Shown here: in pieces, positions 1-7,586 of the stretch
Layout of the letters: every line of letters begins with the position of its first letter
Numbering within the stretch: the stretch's first letter is position 1
Assembly: GCA_046729895.1 (NCBI GenBank)
Contig: JBKPHP010000002.1
Coordinates: 1 to 15,456 of the forward strand
Direction: 5' to 3'
DNA length: 15,456 bases
Source: DASXBA01 sp046729895
GTDB lineage: Bacteria > Actinomycetota > Thermoleophilia > Solirubrobacterales > Thermoleophilaceae
Notes under the pieces: generated by a model
The model's input: only the letters and a program-made list of their open reading frames with translations
The model's database searches: none
What the model was told of the DNA's origin: nothing
Program-made: the position numbers and the translations under genes

Positions 1-780
1 CGTGCCGAGCCGCCCGGCGAGGGCGCCGCGCCCCTCCGAATGAGCCAGGCCGTCGAAGGCCGTGAAGGAAAGCATCTCGAGCAGCGCCGCCACCGCTTGA
101 TGCTCGAGCACGACCGGGTACTCGCCCGCCGGGACCGCCACGGGGTCGTCCCGGCGGATCGCCTTCTGCACGGCGCGCTCCGCCAAGGCCTGGGGGTCGA
201 GCCCGCGGACGGCGTGCGACGTCGCGGCCGCGTAGCCGCTGCGGCCGCTGGGAGCGATGCAGATCACCTTCATGAAGGCGTCGGTGACCGCCTCCGAGAC
301 CGAGGTCCCGGCACTCGAGCCCACCGCGGTGTCGACCTCCCCGACGGTCCAGATGCCGTGGGCCTCGACGCCCGCCGCGTCGGCGGTGGCGAGCGCCGCT
401 TCGAGCGCGCAGCCGCCGCTGGCAGGGTCGAGGCCGGCGGTCTCGGCGTCGCGACCGTCGCCCGGGCGGGGGGCCGCCGGAGGGGGGAAACCGGGGTAGG
501 GGCCGGGCCCCGCCTGGGCCGCCGCCGCGGCTGCGGCGGCCGCTTGACGTCCACACGCTGCCAACGGCTCCAGGCCGGCGTCGTTCGTCGAGGCGCCCCC
601 CACGTGCCCGTCGCGGACCGCGGCGGTCTCGACCGTCACGTCGTCCACCGATGTGGCCTGCGTGGGCCGCGAGCGCGCGAAGCGCAAGACGATGGACCGC
701 TCGTTCGTCACGCGCGCGAGCGTCTCGCCCGGCGGGGCCGCCGCCAGCGCCCGCTCGGCGATGTCCAGGGCCCCGCTCAA
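1..780 (-). CDS. pmbA: TldE/PmbA-family metalloprotease subunit, partial (C-terminus outside window)
   Basis: Probable TldE (PmbA) partner of TldD; the two form a heterodimeric cytoplasmic zinc metalloprotease that degrades unfolded or modified peptides, and TldE supplies no catalytic HExxxH. Reading the minus strand from a TTG at 780-778 gives 260 open codons to the window edge. The start overlaps the tldD stop as TTGA, which implies translational coupling; no ATG or GTG fits better, the first internal GTG being near codon 23. Family-like features are an N-terminal helical stretch (LDIAERALAAAPPGET), the central SEAVTDAFMKVICIAPSGRS region and a C-terminal PAGEYPVVLEHQAVAALLEM segment typical of this family. 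Residues 60-100 form a low-complexity Ala/Pro-rich stretch. Assignment rests on position after tldD and motif likeness; it could also be a second TldD/PmbA-like paralogue. Confidence 0.82.
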   Translation of the reverse strand, partial: MSGALDIAERALAAAPPGETLARVTNERSIVLRFARSRPTQATSVDDVTVETAAVRDGHVGGASTNDAGLEPLAACGRQAAAAAAAAAQAGPGPYPGFPPPAAPRPGDGRDAETAGLDPASGGCALEAALATADAAGVEAHGIWTVGEVDTAVGSSAGTSVSEAVTDAFMKVICIAPSGRSGYAAATSHAVRGLDPQALAERAVQKAIRRDDPVAVPAGEYPVVLEHQAVAALLEMLSFTAFDGLAHSEGRGALAGRLGT

Positions 781-2213
781 GCGACGCCCGCCTCGACCGC
801 GCGGAAGCGCGCCGGCGCCGAGCCGTGGGAGACGTGCGCCCGCTGGCCGGGCTCGCCCTTTCCGCAGTCGAGCGTGGAGGCGAGCCTCCAGTCTTCCTTC
901 GAGCAGACGGCGTCAAGCCGGGCCCAGAACTCGGGAGTCACGCCGGCGTAGCTGGGGTTCCGGAGCAGACGGACCCTGCGACCGCCGGCGATCTCCCAGG
1001 CTGCCTCTCCCTCGAACCGGAAGCGGAGCCGGCGGTCGTCGATCGACCAGGAGCGGTTGGTGTCGATCAGCAGGCCCCGCTCGGTGTCGGCCACCAGGTC
1101 CTCCAGCGTCCCCGCGTCACCCGGCTCGAGGCTGACGTTGGTCATTCGGACGATCGGCTGGCGGGCGAAGCCGTCCGCGCGCATGCAACCGGCCGAGCGA
1201 GCGAGGCCGACCTCCGTCGCGGTCTCGCGCGAGCTCAGGAAGCCGTGCAGGACTCCCTCCCGGACGATCGGGACGGCCTGACCCTCGACCCCTTCGTCGT
1301 CCCAGCGGAAGCTGCCGAGCCCGCCGGGCGATGTGGCGTCCGCGGTGATGTTCATGAGCGGCGAGCCGACCTGGTAGGTGCCGGCGCTGCGCGGCGACAG
1401 GTAGCTGGTGCCCGCATAGGAAGCCTCGCGACCGAGCACCCGGTCCAGCTCAACCGCGTGTCCCACCGACTCGTGGATCTGGAGGCCGAGCTGCTCCCCG
1501 GCGAGGATGAGGGTGGTCTCACCCGCCGGACACGGCGGAGCGCGCAGCAGCGCCGCCGCCTCCTCCGCGACCCGTGGAGCCTCCTCTGCGAGCCGGAGGC
1601 CGGCGAAGTGCTCGAACCCGGCCTGGGCGACGCTGCCCCCGTGGGAGGCGGGGTAGGAGCGGACCTGGGTCGCCTCTTCGTCCACGGCCACGGCGGCTAT
1701 CTCGCCACCACATTCGGTCAGCCGCTGCTCGCAGAAGCCGCCCTCGCTCGATGCGAAGGCCTTCTCGGCGCGGAAGGCGAGGAACCACGCTGTGGCCACC
1801 GCCACACTCGGCTCGCCCCGCAGCGCTTCTGCGGCGTCGGTCAACGCGGCGAGCTTCTGCTCGAGCGCCACCGCGAAGGGGTCGATCTCCACCTGGCTCT
1901 CCCACGAGCCTTCGGCGGCCGGCTCCGGAGCGAGCGGGGCGCCTCGCGACCGGGGCTGGGCCTCCGCCACAGCCAGCGCACGCTCCAGCGCGGTCTCGGC
2001 CGCCCCGCGGGAGATCTCGCGAACGGCGGCGAACCCCCACGCGCCGCCCACCCGCACGCGTACCCCGATGCCGTCGCTCTCGTCGACCTCCAGCAAGTGG
2101 ACCGCGCCGTTGCGGATCGCCAGGCGCTCGCTCGAGGAGCGGACGCGCCGGGCGTCGGCGTAGTCGGCCCTTCCGGCCGCGGCGTCGACCAGGTCCTCGA
2201 GCAGCTCGCGCAC
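777..2213 (-). CDS. tldD: TldD zinc metalloprotease subunit
   Basis: Catalytic subunit of the TldD/TldE protease, 478 residues, close to the usual family length. The zinc motif HESVGH is at residues 247-252 (His247, Glu248, His252). The conserved C-terminal CGKGEPGQ places Cys450 as the third zinc ligand, matching the His-His-Cys site known from E. coli TldD. The ending HGSAPARFRAVEAGV is also typical. The start is GTG; a CTG four codons upstream is possible. It lies 25 bp after the permease stop, and its own stop overlaps the next gene's TTG start, so permease, tldD and tldE are probably one transcript. Characterised TldD/E systems mature or degrade peptides such as microcin B17, but no peptide substrate gene is recognisable here. 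Confidence 0.95.
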   Translation of the reverse strand: MRELLEDLVDAAAGRADYADARRVRSSSERLAIRNGAVHLLEVDESDGIGVRVRVGGAWGFAAVREISRGAAETALERALAVAEAQPRSRGAPLAPEPAAEGSWESQVEIDPFAVALEQKLAALTDAAEALRGEPSVAVATAWFLAFRAEKAFASSEGGFCEQRLTECGGEIAAVAVDEEATQVRSYPASHGGSVAQAGFEHFAGLRLAEEAPRVAEEAAALLRAPPCPAGETTLILAGEQLGLQIHESVGHAVELDRVLGREASYAGTSYLSPRSAGTYQVGSPLMNITADATSPGGLGSFRWDDEGVEGQAVPIVREGVLHGFLSSRETATEVGLARSAGCMRADGFARQPIVRMTNVSLEPGDAGTLEDLVADTERGLLIDTNRSWSIDDRRLRFRFEGEAAWEIAGGRRVRLLRNPSYAGVTPEFWARLDAVCSKEDWRLASTLDCGKGEPGQRAHVSHGSAPARFRAVEAGVA

Positions 2214-2238
2214 CCGGCGGCGCAGGCTACAGACGCCG

Positions 2239-4194
2239 TCAACGCGCGCCGGACCTGGGCGCCGTGCTCCTTCCTGCGGCCGGCGACGGCAGCCGAGCGG
2301 CGGCTGAGCCGTTGCCGTTGGGCTGAGGGCGGGCCCGGCCTCCGGCGGTCTCGATCAGGATTCGGCACGGACGCTTGGAGAGCAGATAGGTCGCAGTCGG
2401 ACCAAGCGCCTGCTCGGTGGGCGGCGCGTGCACCGTGTCGAGGTAGACCACCTCCGATCCTCGCTGGCGCGCCTCATCCACGAGCGCCGCGCCCGGGTTG
2501 CGGGTGCGGATCAGGCTCGTGCGGATCTTGAGCTTGTGCTCCCGCGCGCGGATCCGCGCGCTTTCGAGGACGCTGCGCGCGAGCTCCTCTTCCTCCTCCA
2601 TGCCCGCGGTCAGCGAGAGCTGGTGCGGGACGGGGATGACGTAGACGGCATCGACCGTGGCGCCGTCGCTGGCCAGGCGCGCGGCCCGCCGGAGTGCCTC
2701 TCCGCTGACATCCGTCCCGAACATCGGCACCAGCGCCGAGCCGTACGCGAGCTCGCGGAACCCGGCGGGGGCCGCCTTGCGCTCGATCCTGTACCGCTTG
2801 CGCGGGTCGAGCCCCTGGCGGCGGCGGTAGACGAAGTAGCCGACCATCCCGACCGCCATCCACCCGATCCCCACTGTGCGCGCCTCCTCATGTAGCACCA
2901 CCACCGAGACCCAGGCCGTGAAGGTACCGACCGCCCCGACTACCGCTGCCAGCGGGAGCTGACGGCCGCGGAACGGCACGTTCCAGGGCACGCGGTAGGG
3001 GCGGCGGCGATCCGGTTCCTTGAAGCGCAGCGCGATGACCGCGACGTGCGCGGTAGTGAACGAGAGCATCGCGCCGAAGCTGTAGAGGTTGCCGAGGAAG
3101 TCGGTCTTGCCAGGGATCAGCAGCGCGATCGCCAGCAGCGAGAAGAAGGCGATCGTGAACCAGGGGGTGCGGTACCTGTGGTGGACCCTGGCGAACGCCA
3201 GCGGCAGCTGGCGGTGCTCGGCCAGCGACCACGACAGCCGCGAGATGCCGATGAGGCCGGCGTTCGTGGCGATCACCAGGATGGTGGCCGCGAGCACGCC
3301 GACGTAGTAGCGGAAGGCGGTCTGGAGCGCCTCGCCGATCGGCAGCGCCGAGACGATGCCGAGCACGGGGTCCTGCTTGTAAGTCGTCCCCAGCGCGGTG
3401 CTGAAGTGGCCCGCCGCGTCCTTGGTGACCGGCAGCGCCATCAGCGAGATGATCGAGATGCCGGCGAAGATGCCGAGCACGGCGAGGAGCACGTAGTTGA
3501 CCGTGCGCGGGACGTCCTCGTCCGGATCCCGTGCCTCCTCTGCCATGTTCGAGACGGTCTCGATGCCGGTGTAGGCGACCATCGAGATCGACAAGGCGAA
3601 GATCACCTCGGTCCAGCTCGGAGCCACCCCGAAGTGCACCTGGTCGATGAGGATGGACGGATGGAAGATGAGCGCCGCGCCCAGCACGATCAGGGCGAGC
3701 TGCGTGAGGAGGTCGGTCACCGCCAGGAAGACGTTGAGAGTGGCCGACTCCCGCAGCCCGCGCACGTTGACCGCAGCGAGGATCCCGATGACGACTGCGC
3801 CGCCGATGATGTCGCCGGGGTTGTGCCTAAGGCCCGGGAAGAACGCGCCCAGGTAGTGCGGCACGAAGAAGGCGCTGATCGCGATCGTGATGATGTAGTC
3901 GAGGGTCAGTGCCCATCCGGCGAAGAAAGAGGCCACCTCGTTGAAGGCGTGTCTGGCGAACGAGGAGGACCCACCGGCCTCCGGGAACATCGACGCGCCC
4001 TCGGCGTAGGTCTTGGCGGTCAGCGCGAACAGCCCGCCGGCGAGCAGGAACACCAGCGGCGTGAGCCCGAGGGCGTGGGCCGCCACGAGGCCCAGTGCGT
4101 AGTAGATCGAGGAGCCGACGTTGCCGTACGCGGTCGCGAAGAGACCGGGAACTCCGACGGTCCTGCGCAGGCCGCGCTCCACTACACGGGCCAT
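2239..4194 (-). CDS. APC-superfamily permease with C-terminal universal stress protein domain
   Basis: Inner-membrane secondary transporter of 651 residues. Residues 15-455 are a hydrophobic APC core of about 12 helices with family signatures: GNVGSSIYYALG in helix 1 (residues 24-35), PEAGGSSSFARHAF (71-84) after helix 2, and AYTGIETVSNMAEEARDP in helix 6 (207-224). Residues about 482-617 form a Usp-like domain ending GPTATYLLSKRPCRILI. The last 35 residues are a basic, Pro/Ala-rich tail. The substrate cannot be read from sequence: amino acids are the default, but APC-plus-Usp architecture also occurs in KimA-type potassium importers, and the KdpDE-like pair 67 bp upstream makes a cation possible. 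The ATG start follows no clear Shine-Dalgarno site. Confidence 0.92.
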   Translation of the reverse strand: MARVVERGLRRTVGVPGLFATAYGNVGSSIYYALGLVAAHALGLTPLVFLLAGGLFALTAKTYAEGASMFPEAGGSSSFARHAFNEVASFFAGWALTLDYIITIAISAFFVPHYLGAFFPGLRHNPGDIIGGAVVIGILAAVNVRGLRESATLNVFLAVTDLLTQLALIVLGAALIFHPSILIDQVHFGVAPSWTEVIFALSISMVAYTGIETVSNMAEEARDPDEDVPRTVNYVLLAVLGIFAGISIISLMALPVTKDAAGHFSTALGTTYKQDPVLGIVSALPIGEALQTAFRYYVGVLAATILVIATNAGLIGISRLSWSLAEHRQLPLAFARVHHRYRTPWFTIAFFSLLAIALLIPGKTDFLGNLYSFGAMLSFTTAHVAVIALRFKEPDRRRPYRVPWNVPFRGRQLPLAAVVGAVGTFTAWVSVVVLHEEARTVGIGWMAVGMVGYFVYRRRQGLDPRKRYRIERKAAPAGFRELAYGSALVPMFGTDVSGEALRRAARLASDGATVDAVYVIPVPHQLSLTAGMEEEEELARSVLESARIRAREHKLKIRTSLIRTRNPGAALVDEARQRGSEVVYLDTVHAPPTEQALGPTATYLLSKRPCRILIETAGGRARPQPNGNGSAAARLPSPAAGRSTAPRSGAR

Positions 4195-4261
4195 GGCTCG
4201 ACGCTAGGCGGGGCGCCGTCAAGCCGTCATGAATAAGGGGGCGGCCGCCGTAGAGGTTTCG

Positions 4262-4957
4262 TCAAGGCGCCGGCTCGCGCAGGCGGTACCCGACCCCCGG
4301 CTCGGTGAGCAGGTAGCGGGGGCGAGAGGGGTCGGGCTCGATCTTTGCCCGTATGTGCGCCACGTGTACCCGGAGGTAGTGCAGCTCCTCCTCGTAGCCA
4401 GGCCCCCAGACCTCGTGGAGGAGCTTCCGGTGGATCACGAGCTTGCCCCGGTGTTGCGCCAGCACCTTGAGCAGGTCGAACTCGATCGGGGTGAGGTGAA
4501 CCTCGTGGCCGTCGGAGGTCACCGTCCGGGCGGCGAAGTCGATCTCGAGTCCCCCGACCCGGACGCTCGGCTCGGCGCCCGTGTCCGCCGTGCGACGGAG
4601 CAGTGCGCGAAGCCGCGCGGTCAGCTCGTCGCTTCCGAACGGCTTGGTGATGTAGTCGTCGGCCCCCGCGTCGAGCGCCCGAACCTTCTCTCGCTCGTCG
4701 CCTACGGCCGACAGCACCAGGATGGGGAGCTGGCTCCAGCGCCTGATCTCCTCGCACACCTCCACGCCGCTCCCGTCGGGGAGGATGAGGTCCAGGACGA
4801 GAACGTCGGGCGGCCGGACGGAGACCGCGTCGAGTGCCTCCGCCTTGGTGGCGGCCGCCTCGACGGCGTAGCCGGCATTCCGCAGGATGACCTTGAGCCC
4901 CCGGACGATCTGGAGCTCGTCATCGACTACCAGGACGCGCGCGCCGTCCGTGGTCAT
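4262..4957 (-). CDS. kdpE: KdpE-like OmpR-family response regulator
   Basis: Two-component DNA-binding regulator of 231 residues. The receiver domain (about 5-120) has the acidic pair Asp12-Asp13, phosphoacceptor Asp56 in VLDLILPDGSG, Ser83 and Lys105 in DYITKPF. The C-terminal winged helix (about 135-228) contains TPIEFDLLKVLAQHRGK, a recognition region HYLRVHVAHIRAKIE and the ending TEPGVGYRLRE, the pattern seen in KdpE. Its ATG overlaps the sensor-kinase stop by 4 bp (ATGA), so the two are co-translated. No kdpFABC genes are visible, so the regulated target may instead be the APC/Usp permease immediately downstream. The kdpE symbol reflects family likeness, not proof of potassium regulation. 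Confidence 0.92.
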   Translation of the reverse strand: MTTDGARVLVVDDELQIVRGLKVILRNAGYAVEAAATKAEALDAVSVRPPDVLVLDLILPDGSGVEVCEEIRRWSQLPILVLSAVGDEREKVRALDAGADDYITKPFGSDELTARLRALLRRTADTGAEPSVRVGGLEIDFAARTVTSDGHEVHLTPIEFDLLKVLAQHRGKLVIHRKLLHEVWGPGYEEELHYLRVHVAHIRAKIEPDPSRPRYLLTEPGVGYRLREPAP

Positions 4958-6354
4958 GCCGGTGCGGGCGCAAGCTCCGGGAGCGGGAAGGTGACCGCGA
5001 ACGCGGTCCCCTCGCCTCTGCGGCTCTGGAGTGTGATCCGGCCGCCGTTGGCCTCAACGAAGCCGCGGCAGATCGCTAGCCCCAGGCCGGAGCCCGACTG
5101 CTCGCCGCGACCCCGGAAGAACGGTTCGAAGACGTGCCGTCCGGCGCCGGTCGGAACCCCCCGGCCGCGATCGCTCACACGCACGGTCACCCCCGCGGGG
5201 GACGAGCCCCCGCTGACCGTGACGGGCACACCGGGAGGCGAGAACTTGATCGCGTTCTCGATCAGGTTGAAGAAGACTCGCTCGACCTGGACGGTGTCGA
5301 CCCGGACCAATGGCAGCTCATCCGGCAGTGCCATCTCGACCGGGTGATGCTCGTGCGTGGCGCGGGCCTGCTCCGCCGCCCGTGCGACCACGTCCTTGAG
5401 GTCGCACCAGTCCCGACGCGGGGCCACCGCCCCCGCCTCGATGCGGGAGAGATCGAGCAGGTCGTCCACCAGGCGAGCCAGCCGGCCGGACTCGGTTTCG
5501 ATCACGGACAAGAGCTCGCGACGGTCCTCTTCCGAGAGGCTGTCCGTCCGCAGGGCGCTGCCGGCCGTCACGATCGCCGTGAGGGGCGAACGGAGGTCGT
5601 GGGAGGCGGCCTGGAGCACGGCGGTCTTCGCCACCTCCGCGCGACGCACGCCCTCGGCTTCTGCCGTCCGTTCGCTCAGCCGCCGCCGCTCCATGCCCAC
5701 GTCGAGCAACTGGGCGAGCGGCTCCGCGATTCGCTCGACGACTTCTCGGTCGGCGTCGTCAGTCGTATAGAGCCACGCCGGGCGGGCGCGAAGCGGGAGG
5801 CGAATGGCTCGCTCGTCGTCCGCCGGTCTCGGCGTGCCCGCGAGGTCGAGCCTGGCCTTGCCGCCGACCACGGGGGTCAGTCTCCTTCCGATCGTCTCGA
5901 GCTCGCTCTCGAGACCGCCGCCGACCAGGATCAGGGAGGCGGCCTCCGCGAGCAGGGCCGCCTCCCGCTCGCGGGCATCGGCGGTGGCCGCGCGCCGCTC
6001 CGACTCGGCCGCTCGCTGGCGCGAGCTCGCCGCCAGCCGTCCCACCACGATCGCCGTGATCAAGAGGACCATCAGCGCAACCAGGTTCTCGGACTTCGAG
6101 ATCGTGAGCTGGTGGCGTGGCTCGATGAACAGGAAGTTGGTGGCCAGCACCGAGAGGAGCGCCGTGACGAGTCCCGGAACCTCGCCCCTTCGGATGGCGA
6201 TGAGCAGGACTGCCAGCAGATAGAGGACCGTGAGGCTCGTCGCCGGGGCCACGCCCTCGAGCAACGCCACGAGACCGCTCGCCGCGCCGACCGCGGCGAG
6301 TATCTCCACCGCCACCAGCCCGGCCAGGCGGCCGGACCCGGTCTGCTCCTTCAC
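4954..6354 (-). CDS. KdpD-like sensor histidine kinase without the N-terminal KdpD/Usp region
   Basis: Membrane sensor kinase of 466 residues. Residues 10-108 hold four hydrophobic helices of the DUF4118 type found in KdpD, including TSLTVLYLLAVLLIAI and FLFIEPRHQLTIS. Residues about 110-230 form a coiled-coil and a possible degenerate GAF-like segment. The kinase core has His252 in ASHDLRSPLTAI, an N box NLIENAIKFSP with Asn367, a G1 box SDRGRGVP and a G2 box GSGLGLAICRGF. Classical KdpD is nearly twice as long and begins with an ATP-binding KdpD domain and a Usp domain; both are absent here. The start is GTG, preceded by GGAGG only one base away, so the exact start is uncertain. It should phosphorylate the overlapping KdpE-like regulator. 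Confidence 0.92.
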   Translation of the reverse strand: MKEQTGSGRLAGLVAVEILAAVGAASGLVALLEGVAPATSLTVLYLLAVLLIAIRRGEVPGLVTALLSVLATNFLFIEPRHQLTISKSENLVALMVLLITAIVVGRLAASSRQRAAESERRAATADAREREAALLAEAASLILVGGGLESELETIGRRLTPVVGGKARLDLAGTPRPADDERAIRLPLRARPAWLYTTDDADREVVERIAEPLAQLLDVGMERRRLSERTAEAEGVRRAEVAKTAVLQAASHDLRSPLTAIVTAGSALRTDSLSEEDRRELLSVIETESGRLARLVDDLLDLSRIEAGAVAPRRDWCDLKDVVARAAEQARATHEHHPVEMALPDELPLVRVDTVQVERVFFNLIENAIKFSPPGVPVTVSGGSSPAGVTVRVSDRGRGVPTGAGRHVFEPFFRGRGEQSGSGLGLAICRGFVEANGGRITLQSRRGEGTAFAVTFPLPELAPAPA

Positions 6355-6364
6355 GCCTCCGAGT

Positions 6365-6421
6365 CTACGAGGAGGCCGCGGGCCCGCCGGGCAGGTCCTC
6401 GAAGGCAGCGGCCTTTAGAGC
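6365..6421 (-). pseudogene. Relic of a small FEDLPG-type protein gene
   Basis: Minus-strand codons here read ALKAAAFEDLPGGPAASS and stop, with an in-frame TGA directly upstream. The segment AAFEDLPG resembles SRFEDLPG of the intact 46-residue gene at 12250-12390. Both copies lie upstream of a SnoaL-like gene, next to the same short repeat and promoter. I read it as a decayed C-terminal scrap of a duplicated gene; the match is short and could be chance. Confidence 0.35.
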
Positions 6422-6471
6422 TCATCTCGGACAGCGGGGTATGAGCGGCGCCTCGTGGGAGTCGCGGCGCT

Positions 6472-6502
6472 GTACCCGACGAGCTTCTCCACGCGGCGGC
6501 TG
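6472..6502. repeat. Dispersed 31-bp repeat, copy A
   Basis: Shares the core CTTCTC(C/G)ACGCGGCGG and its flanks with copies at 10423-10453 and 12915-12945. Only a few substitutions separate the copies. It lies 14 bp upstream of the -35 hexamer of the SnoaL-like gene at 6555. Confidence 0.7.
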
Positions 6503-6515
6503 CTCGGTCTCGCCA

Positions 6516-6545
6516 TTGGCAGAGCCCTGCAGGGAGGGAGATACT
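6516..6545 (+). promoter_or_regulatory. Promoter of the SnoaL-like gene at 6555 (near-leaderless)
   Basis: TTGGCA (6516-6521), an 18-bp spacer and GATACT (6540-6545). The -10 hexamer ends 9 bases before the ATG at 6555, so transcription starting about 7 bases downstream would leave only a 2-3 base leader. The same arrangement recurs at 12962-12990. Confidence 0.6.
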
Positions 6546-6554
6546 TGATGGTCG

Positions 6555-7016
6555 ATGTCGGAGGGGAACGTCGAAATCGTGCGCCGCAGCTATGACGCGT
6601 TCCAGGCCGGGGACCTTGAAACGGCCCTCGCTCCGTTGGGTGACAACTTCGTGATCGAGGACCCGACCCGCATCGACACGACCGGCTACGTAGGTCGCGA
6701 GGGATTCATGCAGTGGCTCGGCGAGTGGCTCAGCTCGTTCGATGAGTGGCGCTTCGAGGTGGATCGGGTGGTGGACCTGGGAGCCCAGGTGCTCGTGCTC
6801 GGCAGGGACCGGGGCCGCGGCAAGGGGAGCGGCGTATCCGTTGAGGAGCACTTTGCCCACGTCTGGACCTTCCGCGATCACGAGCCGACACACATGCTCT
6901 TCTTCAACGACTGGACCAAGGCCCTCGAAGCCGTGGGGCTGTCGGCGAAGGGGGTGTCGCAGGAGAACGTGGAGATCGTGCGCCGAGCGAACGACGCGTT
7001 CAACCGAGGCGACTAG
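6555..7016 (+). CDS. SnoaL-like (NTF2-fold) protein with stop-loss extension
   Basis: NTF2-like fold proteins of the SnoaL/ketosteroid-isomerase type act as cyclases, isomerases or hydrolases on small molecules; the substrate is unknown. Residues 1-131 form one complete domain (MSEGNVEIVRRSYDAF to KALEAVGLS), collinear without gaps and about two-thirds identical by eye to the product at 13000-13395. Where the sister genes have a TAG stop, this one has AAG, so translation continues through a former gene junction into VSQENVEIVRRANDAFNRGD and stops at 7014-7016. The ATG is 9 bases from a -10 hexamer and has no upstream Shine-Dalgarno, which suggests leaderless translation. The tail may be inert. 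Confidence 0.85.
   Translation: MSEGNVEIVRRSYDAFQAGDLETALAPLGDNFVIEDPTRIDTTGYVGREGFMQWLGEWLSSFDEWRFEVDRVVDLGAQVLVLGRDRGRGKGSGVSVEEHFAHVWTFRDHEPTHMLFFNDWTKALEAVGLSAKGVSQENVEIVRRANDAFNRGD
6954..7016 (+). pseudogene. Truncated second SnoaL-like gene fused to the preceding one
   Basis: Codons from GTG at 6954 read VSQENVEIVRRANDAFNRGD then TAG. This is the standard N-terminus of the family cut after about 20 residues; the DNA beyond resembles no SnoaL sequence. The ATG seen at sister junctions is GTG here and lies in frame with the upstream gene. It could start separately as a 20-residue peptide, but a remnant is more likely. Confidence 0.7.
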
Positions 7017-7161
7017 CGCCCCGCTCGGAGGCTGAGTTCGGCCTGCCGTCGGCAGAGCCTAGGTGGACGAATAGTGGACTGTAGGGCTCCGGTTGCGGGT
7101 AACCGGTCGAGGACTCGCGGTGGACGACAGACTCGAAGCTCGACACGTTGGTCCCCTTGGC

Positions 7162-7332
7162 ATGGGGCTAGGACCGATCGCCGAGCTCGTGTGCCAGGCC
7201 TGCGGGATGGTGAGCCACACTCACCTGCCGAGGTTTCGGACGGACACGATGCCGGTTTGCCGGTGCGGGGGGCGGCGGCAGATCGTCGCAGTCAGGCACG
7301 AGATGCGAGCCGGAGAGCGCTCGGGGGCCTAG
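7162..7332 (+). CDS. Small zinc-ribbon-like protein
   Basis: Encodes 56 residues starting MGLGPIAELVCQACG, with Cys11 and Cys14 as one knuckle and Cys33 and Cys35 (VCRCGG) as the other, a probable zinc ribbon with an unusual CxC second pair. An upstream in-frame ATG at 7093 would add 23 residues, but the DNA from this ATG is echoed at 10499 with mainly third-base changes, which supports the start chosen. It is followed after one base by the next small gene, so the two are probably coupled. Function unknown; small ribbons of this kind bind nucleic acid or proteins. Confidence 0.65.
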   Translation: MGLGPIAELVCQACGMVSHTHLPRFRTDTMPVCRCGGRRQIVAVRHEMRAGERSGA

Positions 7333-7333
7333 C

Positions 7334-7510
7334 GTGGGGGGGCGGAATCGCGAGCAGGAAGCCGAGCGATATCGCCACGCCGCGAGCCTCGCCCTCGACC
7401 AGCTCCAGTGGTGCATCAGCTACCTGCACGGCATACGCAAGTCCGACGTCGCGCGGGTCCTGGCGAAGGACCGGGCGACGATCATCGAGCAGCTCCGGAC
7501 GGGCGGTTGA
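7334..7510 (+). CDS. Small helical conserved-looking hypothetical protein
   Basis: GTG-started frame of 58 residues, one base after the zinc-ribbon stop (TAG C GTG), with the GGGGG run just upstream as the only Shine-Dalgarno-like match. It contains LDQLQWCISYLHGIRK and SDVARVLAKDRATIIEQL, two amphipathic helices, the second resembling a short helix-turn-helix. High third-base GC and protein-like composition support coding. I associate similar short proteins with Solirubrobacterales from memory only. It may act with the zinc ribbon as a small DNA-binding pair; this is inference. Confidence 0.65.
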   Translation: MGGRNREQEAERYRHAASLALDQLQWCISYLHGIRKSDVARVLAKDRATIIEQLRTGG

Positions 7511-7523
7511 TCCAGCGCGGAGT

Positions 7524-7562
7524 CGAGCTTCGGCCCGCTAACTCGGCGGATCTGGAAGCTCG
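7524..7562. terminator. Hairpin between convergent genes
   Basis: CGAGCTTC (7524-7531) pairs with GAAGCTCG (7555-7562), with an inner CCGC/GCGG pairing at 7535-7538 and 7546-7549. It sits between the plus-strand gene ending at 7510 and the minus-strand gene ending at 7587, where a bidirectional terminator is expected. There is no T tract. Confidence 0.45.
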
Positions 7563-7586
7563 GTGGTGCATTGGTTGCCTCTCGTC

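Noticed and set aside
651..2531. 626-codon plus-strand open frame
   Set aside because: Antisense to tldD, which has HExxxH and the conserved Cys; the plus product is low-complexity Arg/Gly/Ala with no motif, a common GC-rich shadow.
3046..4236. 396-codon plus-strand open frame
   Set aside because: Antisense to the APC permease; the product is a charged Arg/Glu/Asp/Gly repeat-like sequence without family features.
4195..4261. KdpE binding site or separate promoter between regulator and permease
   Set aside because: TTGACG occurs but no -10 at suitable spacing, and no recognisable Kdp operator.
5134..6444. 436-codon plus-strand open frame
   Set aside because: Antisense to the histidine kinase with all its catalytic boxes; the product is non-protein-like.
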